Source of the DNA: Microbacteriaceae bacterium VKM Ac-2854
Lineage (GTDB): Bacteria > Actinomycetota > Actinomycetes > Actinomycetales > Microbacteriaceae
Assembly: GCA_013205085.1 (NCBI GenBank)
Contig: JABMLH010000001.1
Location: forward strand, 186,001 to 250,000
DNA: 64,000 nucleotides
Reading direction: 5' to 3'
The notes below the pieces were generated by a model that had not been told where the DNA came from, did no database searches, and saw only the letters and a program-made list of their open reading frames with translations. The translations under genes and the position numbers were made by a program. Shown here piece after piece: positions 44,952-53,767 of the stretch. The number at the start of each line of letters is the position of its first letter. Position 1 is the first letter of the stretch.

Positions 44952-45392
44952 ATGATCACCTCCGCGGGGCTCGTGCTGTACCGGGGTGAGCCGCGCGCGG
45001 TGTGGCTCGGGCGGATGGGCGGGCCGTTCTGGGCGCGGAAGGAGCGCGCGTGGTCGATCCCGAAGGGGGAGTACGGGCCGGAGGAGGATGCGCTCGCCGC
45101 GGCGAAGCGGGAGTTCGCGGAAGAGATCGGCCAACCGGCTCCGGATGCCGACTACCAGCGGCTCGGCGAGTACCGACTCGCCTCCGGCAAGCGGATCACC
45201 GCCTTCGCGGCCGAGGTCGAGCAGGCGGAATTCGTGGCCAGTAACACCTTCGAGATCGAATGGCCGCCGCGCTCGGGACGCCGCCAGTCGTTCCCCGAGA
45301 TCGAGTCCGCGCGCTGGATCCCCCTGGACGAGGCACGCGCCCTCATCACCCTCGGTCAGCTCCCCATCCTGGACGCTCTGGCCGCCAACTGA
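44952..45392 (+). CDS. NUDIX hydrolase
   Basis: This 146-residue protein has the Nudix box GEYGPEEDALAAAKREFAEE followed by IG (about residues 38-59), with the metal-binding REFAEEIG intact, and RAWSIPKGE just before it. It belongs to the group acting on diadenosine polyphosphates or nucleoside diphosphate derivatives (cf. the WSIPKGE motif). ATG at 44952. It follows a family A repeat and is probably transcribed alone. Confidence 0.93.
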   Translation: MITSAGLVLYRGEPRAVWLGRMGGPFWARKERAWSIPKGEYGPEEDALAAAKREFAEEIGQPAPDADYQRLGEYRLASGKRITAFAAEVEQAEFVASNTFEIEWPPRSGRRQSFPEIESARWIPLDEARALITLGQLPILDALAAN

Positions 45393-45541
45393 CCGACGCC
45401 ACCGTCTCCGCGCGAGCGTAACCGGCGAAATGCGTTTTCAGCATTTCGTCGTACGCGAACGTCGGACGCTCCATGGTTCCGTCACCGTCGCGAAGCCGAC
45501 CGCGGCCGGTCGACGAGGAACGAGGAGACCGGCGGGAAAGC

Positions 45542-46246
45542 TCAATCCAGCGCGGCGAAGTCCTCGATCTTCTTCGGGCGGCCGGCGACGAGGATGAGGT
45601 CGTCCTGGTGGATCACCGTGTCGGCCTTCGTGTAGTCCCAGCCCTCGTCGGTGCGCACGGCGACGATCGTCACGTCGTACTGCAGCTTGGGCTGGATCAC
45701 CGAGAGCGGCTTGCCGCACATGCTCGGCGGCGCGGGCGTGGTGATCAGGGCGAACTCGCTGTCGAGCTCGATGTACTCGCTCAGCGATCCGCGCACCAGG
45801 TGCGCCACGCGGCGGCCCATGTCGTGCTCCGGGTACACCACGTGCGGCACGCCGAGCTGCTCGAGGATGATGCCGTGGTGCTCGCTGATCGCCTTCGCCC
45901 ACACGTTCTGCACCCCCATCCGCAGGATCAGCGAGGCGGTCAGGATGTTCGCCTCCAGGTCGGTGCCGATGCCCACCACCACGTGCGAGAACTCGTGCAC
46001 GCCGAGTTGACGCAGGGCCGCCTCCTGCGTGGTGTCGGCTCGCACGACGTGGGTGAGCTGGCCGTTGAGCGATTGCACCACGGCGTCGCGGGCGTCCACG
46101 CCGAGCACGTCGACGCCCAGTTCCATCAGTTCCAGGGCGAGCGCGCTGCCGAATCGGCCGAGGCCGATCACGGCGACGGAGTCGGCGCGCGCGATCTTCG
46201 CGGCGGTCTGCGATCGGCCCGATCCGCCGAACAGCTTCTTAACCAA
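45542..46246 (-). CDS. ktrA: KtrA/TrkA-type potassium channel regulatory subunit
   Basis: This 234-residue RCK protein has the Rossmann motif VAVIGLGRFGSALALELMEL (about residues 24-43), VVRADTTQEAALRQLGV, and a C-terminal TrkA_C domain (TIVAVRTDEGWDYTKADTVI). One RCK_N/RCK_C pair fits KtrA rather than the doubled TrkA. It gates KtrB in response to nucleotide. The start is TTG at 46246, overlapping the ktrB stop by eight bases and preceded by GAGAGG; no ATG gives a full Rossmann strand. Confidence 0.93.
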   Translation of the reverse strand: MVKKLFGGSGRSQTAAKIARADSVAVIGLGRFGSALALELMELGVDVLGVDARDAVVQSLNGQLTHVVRADTTQEAALRQLGVHEFSHVVVGIGTDLEANILTASLILRMGVQNVWAKAISEHHGIILEQLGVPHVVYPEHDMGRRVAHLVRGSLSEYIELDSEFALITTPAPPSMCGKPLSVIQPKLQYDVTIVAVRTDEGWDYTKADTVIHQDDLILVAGRPKKIEDFAALD

Positions 46247-47570
46247 TGATCGGCCTCTCTTCGGGGTACTCGTACAGTCTCGTCGTCCGCTTCAACGCGA
46301 GCGAGGAGGCGAGCGCGATCGGGCCGAGTCGGCCCAGGAACATCAGCACGCAGAGGATGAGCTGCGCCGCGATCGGGAGGTCGGCCGTGATCCCGGTGGA
46401 CAGCCCGACGGTCGCGAAGGCGGAGATCACCTCGAACAGGATCCGGTCGAGGTCGATGTGGGTCATCATCATGATCGCGATGGTCGAGCCCATCACCGCG
46501 GCGACCGCGAGCAGTGCGACGGCCGTCGCCTCGCGGATCACCGCGCTGGAGAGCCGCTTGCCGAAGATGTGCACGGCGCCCTCGCCGCGGATCTCGGTCC
46601 AGACGACGAAGAGCAGCGCCGAGAAGGTGGTCACCTTCAGCCCGCCCGCGGTGCCGGCCGGGCCGCCGCCGATGAACATCAGCACATCCGTGACCAGCCA
46701 CGACGCCGAATCCATCTGGCCGACGTCGATGCTGTTGAAGCCGCCGCTGCGGGGTGTGACGGAGGCGAAGAAGCCGGCCAGCAGCTTGGTCGGCCAGTCC
46801 AGCGGCCCCAGCGTGCGCGGGTTGCTCCACTCGATCGCCGTGAGTACGAACCAGCCGCCCAGCAGCAGCACGACGGTCGAGGAGAGCACGAGTTTGGTGT
46901 GCATCGACCACATCACCGGCACCTTGTAGCGGCGCCAGAGTTCCAGGATCACCGGGAAGCCGATGCCGCCGATGATGATCGCCGCCGCGATGGGCAGGAT
47001 GATGAACGGGTCGCCGACGTAGCCCATCAGGCTGTCCGAGAACGTCGAGAAACCGGCGTTCGTGTAGGCGGCGACGGCGTGGAAGGCGCCGGTGCCGAGG
47101 GCGTCGATGAAGCTCATCCGGTACTCGGACGCGAAGCGGATCGTGAGCGCCAGCGTCACCACCGCCTCGACGATGGCGGTGGTCAAGAAGACGCCGAAGA
47201 TCACGGCGCGCACGTCGCCGGGGTTGAGGCTGTGCGTCTCGTTGGCGGTGTTCATCCGCGAACGCAGGCCGAGCCGGCGGGCCACGAGCAGGCCGAGCAG
47301 GGTCGCGATCGACATCACGCCGAGCCCGCCGATCTGCGCGAGGACCGCGATGATCACGTGCCCGGCGGGTGTCCAGTGCATCGAGGTGTCGACCACGATG
47401 TGGCCGGTGACGCAGACCGCGGAGGTGGCGGTGAAGAAGGCCTCGAGCGGGGAGGCGCCGTTCGTCGAGGCGAACGGCAGCATCAGCAGCAGCGTGCCCA
47501 CCAGGGTGACGCCGACGAAGCCGAGCACCACGACCTGGGTCGGATGCAGGGAGAAGGGGCGTCGTTGCAC
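46239..47570 (-). CDS. ktrB: KtrB/TrkH-type potassium transporter
   Basis: This 443-residue membrane protein has the repeated pore signatures TATSAVCVTGHIVVDTSMHW (filter-like TxCVTG), AYTNAGFSTFSDS, SVTPRSGGFNSIDVG and SAFATVGLSTGITADLP. These are the four selectivity-filter segments of Trk/Ktr channels. Together with KtrA it forms a K+ uptake system, probably Na+-linked. GTG at 47570 begins MQRRPFSLHPTQVVVLGF. It is in an operon with ktrA and possibly the DUF2332 gene ten bases upstream. Confidence 0.94.
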   Translation of the reverse strand: MQRRPFSLHPTQVVVLGFVGVTLVGTLLLMLPFASTNGASPLEAFFTATSAVCVTGHIVVDTSMHWTPAGHVIIAVLAQIGGLGVMSIATLLGLLVARRLGLRSRMNTANETHSLNPGDVRAVIFGVFLTTAIVEAVVTLALTIRFASEYRMSFIDALGTGAFHAVAAYTNAGFSTFSDSLMGYVGDPFIILPIAAAIIIGGIGFPVILELWRRYKVPVMWSMHTKLVLSSTVVLLLGGWFVLTAIEWSNPRTLGPLDWPTKLLAGFFASVTPRSGGFNSIDVGQMDSASWLVTDVLMFIGGGPAGTAGGLKVTTFSALLFVVWTEIRGEGAVHIFGKRLSSAVIREATAVALLAVAAVMGSTIAIMMMTHIDLDRILFEVISAFATVGLSTGITADLPIAAQLILCVLMFLGRLGPIALASSLALKRTTRLYEYPEERPIIG

Positions 47571-47579
47571 GCGCTCAAT

Positions 47580-48533
47580 CTAGTCGTCGGCCGGATGCAA
47601 CCAAGAAAGCCGGTCGCCGTGCGGGGACACGCACGCTAACGGCCGCCCGTCGAGCGCGAGGATGAACGGGGTCGGTTCCGCGGCGACGAGCGCGGCTCGC
47701 GCGGCGGCGAGCTCGGGCAGCGCGGACTCGGGCTCGAGCGTGACGAGGTGCACCGAGCGGGTCAGCCCGACGATCGCCTGCCGGTCGGCGGGTGAAAGGT
47801 AGATCAGGGTGCCGAGGGAGGCGACCACGATCCGCAGGCCCGGAGGCACGCTCGCGAGCACGGCGGGCAGCGCGGCGAGCGCGTCGCCGGCGACGATGAC
47901 GGGCGGATCCGCGTCGATCCGGTCGAGCGCCTCAGCGAGCCGCTCGGCGCGCTCGGGCCGGTCGGGTGGCAGCAGGGCGTGCAGCCAGCGCCGGTCGTCC
48001 GCGTCGCGGGCGTCGAGCGGATGCAGGTCGATGCCGCGCCGCCAGGCGATCCGCGGCCGGCGGGTCGGGGTGGCGCCGCCGGTGACGACGCAGCTCAGCC
48101 GAGGGGCGCCGTCGCCGAGCGTGGTGTCGCCGAAGTCGTACGAGTAGCGCTCGGGCACGAGGCACAGCCCGGCGGAGGCGCCCACCTCGATCAGCGCGAT
48201 CGGCTCGTCGGGCAGCTGGGCGAGGGCGGCGACCAGCGGGGCGCAGCGGTTGGCCTCATTGGTCTGGGTCTTGCGGCTCGCGGCGAGCCGGGCCGCGTCG
48301 ACCCAGTGGGCGCGCAGCCAGTCGCGCATGTCGGTATTCGCATCCGCGCCGAGGTACCGCGCGACCGAGAACAGCAGGGACGGCTGCCGGTGCTCGCGCG
48401 GCAGCTGCTCGATCAGGGCGATGACCTCGGGGTCCGCCGCGATGGCGTGGGCCCAGCCGACCTGCACGGCGGAGGTGCCGGCCAGCTCGCCGGCCGCGCG
48501 CCGGTACCACTCGGCGGTCGGATTCGGGTTCAC
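47580..48533 (-). CDS. DUF2332 family protein
   Basis: This 317-residue soluble protein begins VNPNPTAEWYRRAAGE. It has YSYDFGDTTLGDG, RIAWRRGIDLHPLDARDADD and the conserved LIEVGASAGLCL (about residue 125), the DUF2332 hallmarks. The GASAG segment resembles a methyltransferase nucleotide-binding loop, so an SAM-linked role is possible but unproven. The GTG at 48533 lacks a strong ribosome binding site. It lies ten bases upstream of ktrB on the same strand. Confidence 0.88.
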   Translation of the reverse strand: MNPNPTAEWYRRAAGELAGTSAVQVGWAHAIAADPEVIALIEQLPREHRQPSLLFSVARYLGADANTDMRDWLRAHWVDAARLAASRKTQTNEANRCAPLVAALAQLPDEPIALIEVGASAGLCLVPERYSYDFGDTTLGDGAPRLSCVVTGGATPTRRPRIAWRRGIDLHPLDARDADDRRWLHALLPPDRPERAERLAEALDRIDADPPVIVAGDALAALPAVLASVPPGLRIVVASLGTLIYLSPADRQAIVGLTRSVHLVTLEPESALPELAAARAALVAAEPTPFILALDGRPLACVSPHGDRLSWLHPADD

Positions 48534-48572
48534 CGGACCAGTCTGGCGCCGGGTCTTGGGCTCGTGGTGTGT

Positions 48573-48684
48573 GTCAGGGCTGCACGAAACTATTCGCACG
48601 TGACCCGCGGCACGCCGGACTCGCGTGATTCCGCGGAGTTCTCAGACGGCCGAAGCGGTGGCGTTCGTTTCGAGCAGCCCTGAG
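48573..48684. repeat. Long-armed inverted repeat (single copy, family I)
   Basis: GTCAGGGCTGCACGAAAC (48573-48590) and its inverse GTTTCGAGCAGCCCTGAG (48667-48684) pair 16 of 18 around a 76-base loop. It fills the gap between the OhrR-like and DUF2332 genes. Confidence 0.65.
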
Positions 48685-48692
48685 TCACGCCC

Positions 48693-49124
48693 TCAGCTCG
48701 TAGCCGCCCCGATCAGCCGCGTCAGCGAGTCGCGGATCGCGACCAACTCGTCCATCGGCACGTCGAGCCGCTCCACGATCTGCGGCGGAACCGTCAGTGC
48801 TTGCTCGCGCAGGGCGGCGCCGGAGTCGGTGAGCGCGATGTCGAGCAGCCGCTCGTCCGCGGTGTTGCGCCGTCGGGTGACGTAGCCGATCGCCTCCAGC
48901 CGCTTCAGCAGTGGGCTCAGCGTGGCGGGCTCCAGCTGCAGCGCGCGCCCGAGGTCGCTGACGCTGCGCGGGCTCTGCTCCCAGAGCGCCAGCATCACCA
49001 GGTACTGCGGATGCGTCAGACCCATCGGCTCGAGGATCGGCCGGTACAACGCGATCACGGTGCGCGCGGCGACGGCGAGCGAGAAGCAGACCTGGTTCTG
49101 CAGGGCGAGCGGATCGGGCGTCAT
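48693..49124 (-). CDS. ohrR: OhrR-like MarR-family regulator
   Basis: This 143-residue winged-helix protein matches organic-peroxide sensor OhrR: NQVCFSLAVAARTVIALYRP with the single redox Cys13 near the N-terminus, GLTHPQYLVMLALWEQ, LQLEPATLSPLLKRLEAIGY for recognition, and NTADERLLDIALTDSG for the wing. OhrR normally represses ohr and loses DNA binding when the Cys is oxidised. No ohr gene adjoins it. The ATG at 49124 follows GGCGGG. It is divergent from a small putative zinc-ribbon gene. Confidence 0.85.
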   Translation of the reverse strand: MTPDPLALQNQVCFSLAVAARTVIALYRPILEPMGLTHPQYLVMLALWEQSPRSVSDLGRALQLEPATLSPLLKRLEAIGYVTRRRNTADERLLDIALTDSGAALREQALTVPPQIVERLDVPMDELVAIRDSLTRLIGAATS

Positions 49125-49146
49125 ACCCGCCATCTTCCCACGCGGG

Positions 49147-49165
49147 CTAATCGTTAGTACACTAA
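49147..49165. promoter_or_regulatory. Palindromic operator between ohrR-like gene and small gene
   Basis: Two overlapping inverted repeats, CTAA-TCG-TTAG and TTAGT-AC-ACTAA, lie in an AT-rich patch between the divergent starts (22 bases from one, 5 from the other). The setting suits an OhrR/MarR site. Confidence 0.65.
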
Positions 49166-49170
49166 TAAAT

Positions 49171-49386
49171 ATGACACGAAGCAAATCGGAGCGGACGCTC
49201 TACCAGCGCTTCAACGACCGCCTCTTCCCCTGGCTCGGCCCGCCGCCGCTCGGCCCGTACGACCAGCCGGAGCCGCCCGCCGTCGCGACGCGCGCCTGCC
49301 CGCTCTGCGGTGCGGCGATGTCCGAGCACGAGGTCGACCGCACGGGGGAGCGCACCCAGCTGTATTGCCCGACCGCCGCCGACTAG
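49171..49386 (+). CDS. Small putative zinc-ribbon protein
   Basis: This 71-residue protein starts MTRSKSERTLYQRFNDRLFP, is Pro-rich in the middle (LGPPPLGPYDQPEPP), and carries ACPLCGAAMSEHEVDR with one further Cys near the end (QLYCP). That is half a zinc ribbon plus one Cys. No name is known. The ATG at 49171 lies directly after the OhrR-type operator, so it may be the regulated target. It overlaps the convergent AraC gene by four bases. Confidence 0.7.
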   Translation: MTRSKSERTLYQRFNDRLFPWLGPPPLGPYDQPEPPAVATRACPLCGAAMSEHEVDRTGERTQLYCPTAAD

Positions 49387-50306
49387 CGCGACAGCATCCG
49401 GTAGTCGCGCATCGACATACCGAAGCTGCGCTGGAACTGCCGCAGCGCGGCACGCGGCGAGTAACCGTTGCGTTCGGCGACGTCGCCGATCGGCGATTCG
49501 CGATCGGCGCGGAGGGCCGCCGCGAGCCGGTTCAGCCGGCGCTCCAGCACCAGGTCGCGGAACGTGGTCACGTGGATCAGAGCCAGCGCCTCGATCTGGC
49601 GCTCGGTCATCCGCACCTTCGGGGCGAGGGACGCGGCGGTGAGGAAGTCGTTGTCCAGCTCGTCATCGATCGCGGCGACCAACCGGCTGTAGTCGAACAC
49701 CCGATGGCCGACCTCCTTCGGATCCTCGTGCTGGATCATGCCGTGCACCACCGACACGAGGGCCGCCTCGATCGCCCGCGCGGATGCGCTGCCGACGTCG
49801 GGCGGATCATTCAGCACCGATTCGCAGAGGCTGGCGAAGGAGTAGGTGAGCGCATGCGGCCCGAAGGCGGTGGCGGAGACGAGGCGGAGCACGTTCTGCG
49901 ACGACTCCGGCAACAGCGCGATCGGCAGATGCAGAGAGAGCAGCCGGAAGGGTTCGGCGGAGACGTTGTCCCATGGGCGGGCGTTGTCGTAGATCCACAC
50001 GAGACCGGGCCCGCTGCGATAGGTATGCCCGTCCTGATGACCGACCGATTGCCCCGCCGGAAGGTAGTTGACGTAGACGCTCGGCTCCTCATCCGCGTAC
50101 GCGTGTCCCGGGACGTAGCCGTTGCGCATCGGCGTGGCGCGCGACTCGAGCACGGTCGCCTCGACGAGGGGTTCGGCGTGCATGTCCAGCCGGAACCCGT
50201 CCGGATCCGGAATCGACGCCGACGCCTGCATCTGCAGGAACGCCGCGACGCCTTCTCGGCCGCGCAGACTGTACTTCACCGTTTCCGTGACTCGGGGCAC
50301 GCGCAT
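49383..50306 (-). CDS. AraC-family regulator (AraC_binding_2 type)
   Basis: This 307-residue regulator has an N-terminal cupin-like sensor (about residues 20-180, with DEEPSVYVNYLPAGQS and WIYDNARPWD) of the AraC_binding_2/FeaR type. The C-terminal double helix-turn-helix carries TERQIEALALIHVTTFRDLV, SPIGDVAERNGYSPRAALRQ and FQRSFGMSMRDYR. It may sense an aromatic or amine compound, but no catabolic genes are near. ATG at 50306. Confidence 0.9.
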   Translation of the reverse strand: MRVPRVTETVKYSLRGREGVAAFLQMQASASIPDPDGFRLDMHAEPLVEATVLESRATPMRNGYVPGHAYADEEPSVYVNYLPAGQSVGHQDGHTYRSGPGLVWIYDNARPWDNVSAEPFRLLSLHLPIALLPESSQNVLRLVSATAFGPHALTYSFASLCESVLNDPPDVGSASARAIEAALVSVVHGMIQHEDPKEVGHRVFDYSRLVAAIDDELDNDFLTAASLAPKVRMTERQIEALALIHVTTFRDLVLERRLNRLAAALRADRESPIGDVAERNGYSPRAALRQFQRSFGMSMRDYRMLSR

Positions 50307-50425
50307 CCTCTCCGTTCAGAATGCTAGGCGACCCGCGCCGCGCGACCCAGAGCGGGAATCCCTCCTCTCCCGCGCGCGTTCTCTCCACGCACGCCAGACT
50401 GTGCAGGGAAGAATGGGAGCAGCGC

Positions 50426-51988
50426 ATGGATCCGGTCGTCTCGATCATCTGGATCGTCTCGTTCGTCGTTGTGACGGTCACCGTCACCGGCCTCTCCGGC
50501 CGCGCGAACTGGTCCGCCCCCGTCGCCCTCGTTGTGGTGGGCGCGCTGGTCTCATTCATCCCCGCCGTGCCGCAGATCACCGTCGAGCCCGACCTGGTGC
50601 TCTACGGCATCCTGCCGCCGCTGCTGTACGCCGCCGCGCTGCGCACCTCCTTCGCCGACGTCCGCGCCCGCGGCGACAGCATCCTGCTGCTCTCGGTCGG
50701 GCTCGTGGTGTTCACCGTGCTGGCGGTCGGCTTCGTCGCCTGGGCGGCGATCCCCGCGATCGGGATCGCGGCGGCCCTGGCCTTCGGGGCGGTGGTCGCG
50801 CCGACGGATGCGGTGGCCGTGACCGCGATCGCGGGTCGGCTCGGACTGCCCCGGCGGGTCGTGACCGTGCTCGAAGGGGAGAGCCTGCTGAACGATGCGA
50901 CCGCGCTGGTCGCGCTGAACGCGGCCGTCGCCGCCCTGGTCGGCATCGTGAATCCGGGGATGGTCGCCGTCGAGTTCGTGATCGCCGTGGCGGTCGGCAT
51001 CGGAGTGGGTTTCGCCGTCTCGTTCGCGCTGGCCTTCATCCGGCGGCAGGTGACGATGCCGGTGCTCGACACGAGCCTGTCGCTGGTGACGCCGTACCTC
51101 GCGTTCATCCCGGCGCAGCTGCTGCACGGATCCGGTGTGCTCGCCGTGGTCGTCGCCGGGCTGTTCCTCGGTTACAAGGCGCCGGTGATCCAGTCGGCGC
51201 AAGCGCGGATCGCGGAGGGGCTGAACTGGCGCACCATCCAGTTCCTGCTTGAGAACGCGGTGTTCCTGTTCATCGGCCTGAGCCTGTCGACCGTGCTCGC
51301 GGCCGCGGCGGATTCGGGGATCGGCTTCTGGCAGACGGTGCTGATCGGCGTGCTGATCCTCGCGGCCCTGGTGGTGAGCCGGGTGCTCTGGATGGCGATG
51401 ACCACCACGCTGTACCGGCACGGGCCGCAGCGACTGAAGGATCGCGGCTGGACGTGGCGGGTGTCGACGGCCGTCTCGGCGGCGGGGATCCGCGGGGTCG
51501 TGACGTTGGCGGCGGCGTTCCTGCTGCCGGAGGAGACGCCGCAGCGCGAGTTCCTGCAGCTGATGGCGTTCGTGGTGGTGGCCGGCACGCTGGTGGAGGG
51601 CCTCGCCCTGCCGCGGATCATCCGGCTGCTGAAGCTGCCCGCGCCGAACACCATGCAGGAGCACGTCGAGAAGCAGATGCTGCTGGCCGAGGCGCAGAGC
51701 GCGGGGCTGGCGAGACTGGAGGAGGAGGGCACGGACGGCGTGGAAGAGCGGGTGGTCGCGCGCTTGCGCACCAACGCGACCTTCTTGGCCGACGCGCTGG
51801 AGCATCCGGCCGCGGGAGAGGAGCCGCTCCCGGCGTCCTACAACCGCCTCCGCCGCGTCATGCTGGCCGCCGAACGCGACGCCGTGCTCCGCGCCCGCGC
51901 GGAGAACCGCTACCAGGAGCGCGCGGTGCGCTCGGCGCTCGCCTTCCTCGACGTGGAGGAGCAGGCCCTGACCGTCGGCCGCGACTGA
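50426..51988 (+). CDS. CPA1-family Na+/H+ (cation/proton) antiporter
   Basis: This 520-residue protein has 12-13 helices and the CPA1 core motifs AAALAFGAVVAPTDAVAVTA (about residues 115-134) and VTVLEGESLLNDATALVALN (ND ion-binding pair), then AGIRGVVTLAAAFLLP near 355. A C-terminal cytosolic helical tail of about 110 residues follows. It exchanges Na+ (or K+) for protons in pH and salt homeostasis. ATG 50426 follows GGGAGC. Monocistronic, ended by a family C repeat. Confidence 0.95.
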   Translation: MDPVVSIIWIVSFVVVTVTVTGLSGRANWSAPVALVVVGALVSFIPAVPQITVEPDLVLYGILPPLLYAAALRTSFADVRARGDSILLLSVGLVVFTVLAVGFVAWAAIPAIGIAAALAFGAVVAPTDAVAVTAIAGRLGLPRRVVTVLEGESLLNDATALVALNAAVAALVGIVNPGMVAVEFVIAVAVGIGVGFAVSFALAFIRRQVTMPVLDTSLSLVTPYLAFIPAQLLHGSGVLAVVVAGLFLGYKAPVIQSAQARIAEGLNWRTIQFLLENAVFLFIGLSLSTVLAAAADSGIGFWQTVLIGVLILAALVVSRVLWMAMTTTLYRHGPQRLKDRGWTWRVSTAVSAAGIRGVVTLAAAFLLPEETPQREFLQLMAFVVVAGTLVEGLALPRIIRLLKLPAPNTMQEHVEKQMLLAEAQSAGLARLEEEGTDGVEERVVARLRTNATFLADALEHPAAGEEPLPASYNRLRRVMLAAERDAVLRARAENRYQERAVRSALAFLDVEEQALTVGRD

Positions 51989-52004
51989 CCGCGGAGTCTC
52001 GCGC

Positions 52005-52130
52005 AATCTCGCGAAATTTCGCGAGATTCGCTGCTGCGGACGAGGTGCCAGGCCGCGGCGTGGCACCTCGTCCGCAGAGTGGCATCTCGCCAGCGGCCTG
52101 CCGAAACGTCGAATCTCGCGAAATTTCGCG
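52005..52130. repeat. Family C palindromic repeat, copy 2
   Basis: AATCTCGCGAAATTTCGCGA (start of a perfect 24 bp palindrome, 52005-52028) recurs at 52112-52130. Between them TGCGGACGAGGTGCCA (52035-52050) and its exact inverse (52061-52076) form an inner 16 bp stem. It lies between convergent genes. Confidence 0.9.
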
Positions 52131-52145
52131 GAGGACGCGGCGGGG

Positions 52146-52748
52146 TCAGCGCAGCGCGGTGCGGAGCGCCTCGCGGGCGGCGGCGAGGGATTCGCGCAGG
52201 GCCGGGACGACGGAGGCGGGCAGCTCGCCGCGGGCGGCGGCGGTGCGCAGATCGGCCCGCACCTCGGCTCGGAACTCGGTCAGCGCGACCTCGGCGTCCC
52301 GCAGCGCAAGGCGCGAGCGCGAGCGGGCGTCGTCCGAGATCGGCGACTCCTCCGCCCGCGTCTTCGCCTCGCTCGCCGCGCTGGCGAGATCGGCGCGCAG
52401 GCTCTTCATCGCCGCGTTCACCCCGGCACGGACCTCGTCGGCGAGCCGGCGGACCGAATCCGTCAGCTCGTCCTCGATGTCGCCGAGTTCGGAGGCGCGG
52501 GAGGCCAGCTCGGCCCGCCCCGCGTCCGTGATCTCGTAGACGGTCTTGCGTCCGTCCGTGCTCTTGGTGACCAGCCCCTCCTCCTCCAGCTTGGCGAGCC
52601 GCGGATACACGGTGCCGGCGCTGGGGGAGTAGGTGCCGCCGAAGCGGTCGCTGAGCGCCTGGATGAGTTCGTAGCCGTGCTTGGGCGACTCCTCCAGCAG
52701 GCTCAGCAGGTACAGGCGCAGTCGCCCGTGGGCGAAGACGGGACTCAC
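52146..52748 (-). CDS. PadR-family regulator
   Basis: This 200-residue regulator has a PadR winged helix in residues 1-80: RLYLLSLLEESPKHGYELIQ, SPSAGTVYPRLAKLEEEGLV and the DGRKTVYEITDAGRAEL wing. A long helical C-terminal region for dimerisation follows, rich in Ala and Glu. GTG 52748 overlaps the stop of the DUF4097 gene by four bases. Co-transcription with a DUF4097 adhesin-like protein is a common actinobacterial arrangement. It likely represses its own operon via the palindrome at 53656-53689. Confidence 0.93.
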   Translation of the reverse strand: MSPVFAHGRLRLYLLSLLEESPKHGYELIQALSDRFGGTYSPSAGTVYPRLAKLEEEGLVTKSTDGRKTVYEITDAGRAELASRASELGDIEDELTDSVRRLADEVRAGVNAAMKSLRADLASAASEAKTRAEESPISDDARSRSRLALRDAEVALTEFRAEVRADLRTAAARGELPASVVPALRESLAAAREALRTALR

Positions 52749-53608
52749 AGTGCATCTCCTTCGGTACTGTCCTGCGGACGCTGCTCGCTCGAGTGGTGCG
52801 CATGCGCCCGGCGGACGACGGTGACGTCTCCCGAGACGGTGTTCGCGGCCACGTCGACCCAGACGGAGTCGAGCGAGCCGGAGGTCGAGTTGTAGCTCTG
52901 ACCGAAGCTGCGCTTGATCACGACGTTGTCGATCTGGATCGCACCGGAGACGGTGTTGATCGCGTAGCGGGCGCCGAGGCCCTCGTCGATGCGGAGGGTC
53001 AGGTCGCCGCTGACGGTGTTCACCTTCACCTCATCGGGCTCGCCCTCTGCGTCGACGAACACGTTGCCCGAGACGCCGTCGCAGGTGAAGCGGCTGATCG
53101 CGCCCGAGACGGTGACGTCGCCGCTGACCGTGTGGGCGTTGATCCGCCCGGTGTGGTTGCGCACCGAGACCTCGCCGTTCACGGCGTTCACCTCGATCTC
53201 GCCGTGCAGGCTGTCGACCACGAGGTCGCCGCCGACAGTGGAGATCTTGGCGTCGGAGTGCAGGCCGCTGACGAGGCCGGAGGCGTTGACCACGCCGAAC
53301 TTGAGGGCCACGTCGCGCGGCACCATCAGGCTGATGTCGGCGCGGTCGCCGGAGCGGCCGAAGCGGCTGAACACGTCGAGGAAGTTGTCCCAGCGCAGCT
53401 GCACGTGGTCGACCTCGAGGGTGTCGCCGTCGATCGAGACCTTGATCTCGCGGCCGGTGACGCTGTGCACCTCGACGCGGGCGCCGGGTTCGTCGTGGGC
53501 GATGACGTCGATCTGGCCGCCGATGAGGCCGACCTTGACGGAGCGGACGAGCTCGAGGTCGATGACCTTCGACTCGCCGGGTTGCACGAGCCATTTCTCG
53601 AGCGACAT
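52745..53608 (-). CDS. DUF4097 beta-strand repeat protein
   Basis: This 287-residue protein is built of about a dozen short strand repeats such as VVDSLHGEIEVNAVNGEVSV and AHTVSGDVTVSG, the right-handed beta-helix of DUF4097. There is no signal peptide or membrane helix, so it is probably cytosolic or membrane-peripheral. It is always seen next to PadR- or stress-type regulators; its role is unknown. AAGGAA precedes the ATG at 53608. First gene of the operon with padR. Confidence 0.92.
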   Translation of the reverse strand: MSLEKWLVQPGESKVIDLELVRSVKVGLIGGQIDVIAHDEPGARVEVHSVTGREIKVSIDGDTLEVDHVQLRWDNFLDVFSRFGRSGDRADISLMVPRDVALKFGVVNASGLVSGLHSDAKISTVGGDLVVDSLHGEIEVNAVNGEVSVRNHTGRINAHTVSGDVTVSGAISRFTCDGVSGNVFVDAEGEPDEVKVNTVSGDLTLRIDEGLGARYAINTVSGAIQIDNVVIKRSFGQSYNSTSGSLDSVWVDVAANTVSGDVTVVRRAHAHHSSEQRPQDSTEGDAL

Positions 53609-53655
53609 GGGGTTCCTTCTCTCCTGGTGTGGGTTGCAGCGCGCTGTGTCTTCGA

Positions 53656-53689
53656 GATATAACGCGACTTGATGACATCACGCTATATC
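53656..53689. promoter_or_regulatory. Probable PadR operator
   Basis: GATATAACGCGA (53656-53667) and TCACGCTATATC (53678-53689) are an inverted repeat (10 of 12) in an AT-rich island 48 bases before the DUF4097 start, and also upstream of the divergent MerR gene. Confidence 0.6.
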
Positions 53690-53767
53690 GCGTATCGGGG
53701 GTGCTCAACCCCGAGAGCGGGGTTTCAGGGTCAGCGTCCGGGTTCACCCTGAGCGATCCGCTTGACC

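Noticed and set aside
49171-49386. Ohr peroxide reductase as the OhrR partner
   Set aside because: The protein is only 71 residues and lacks the Ohr domain and its paired active-site cysteines; it carries a CPxCG motif instead.
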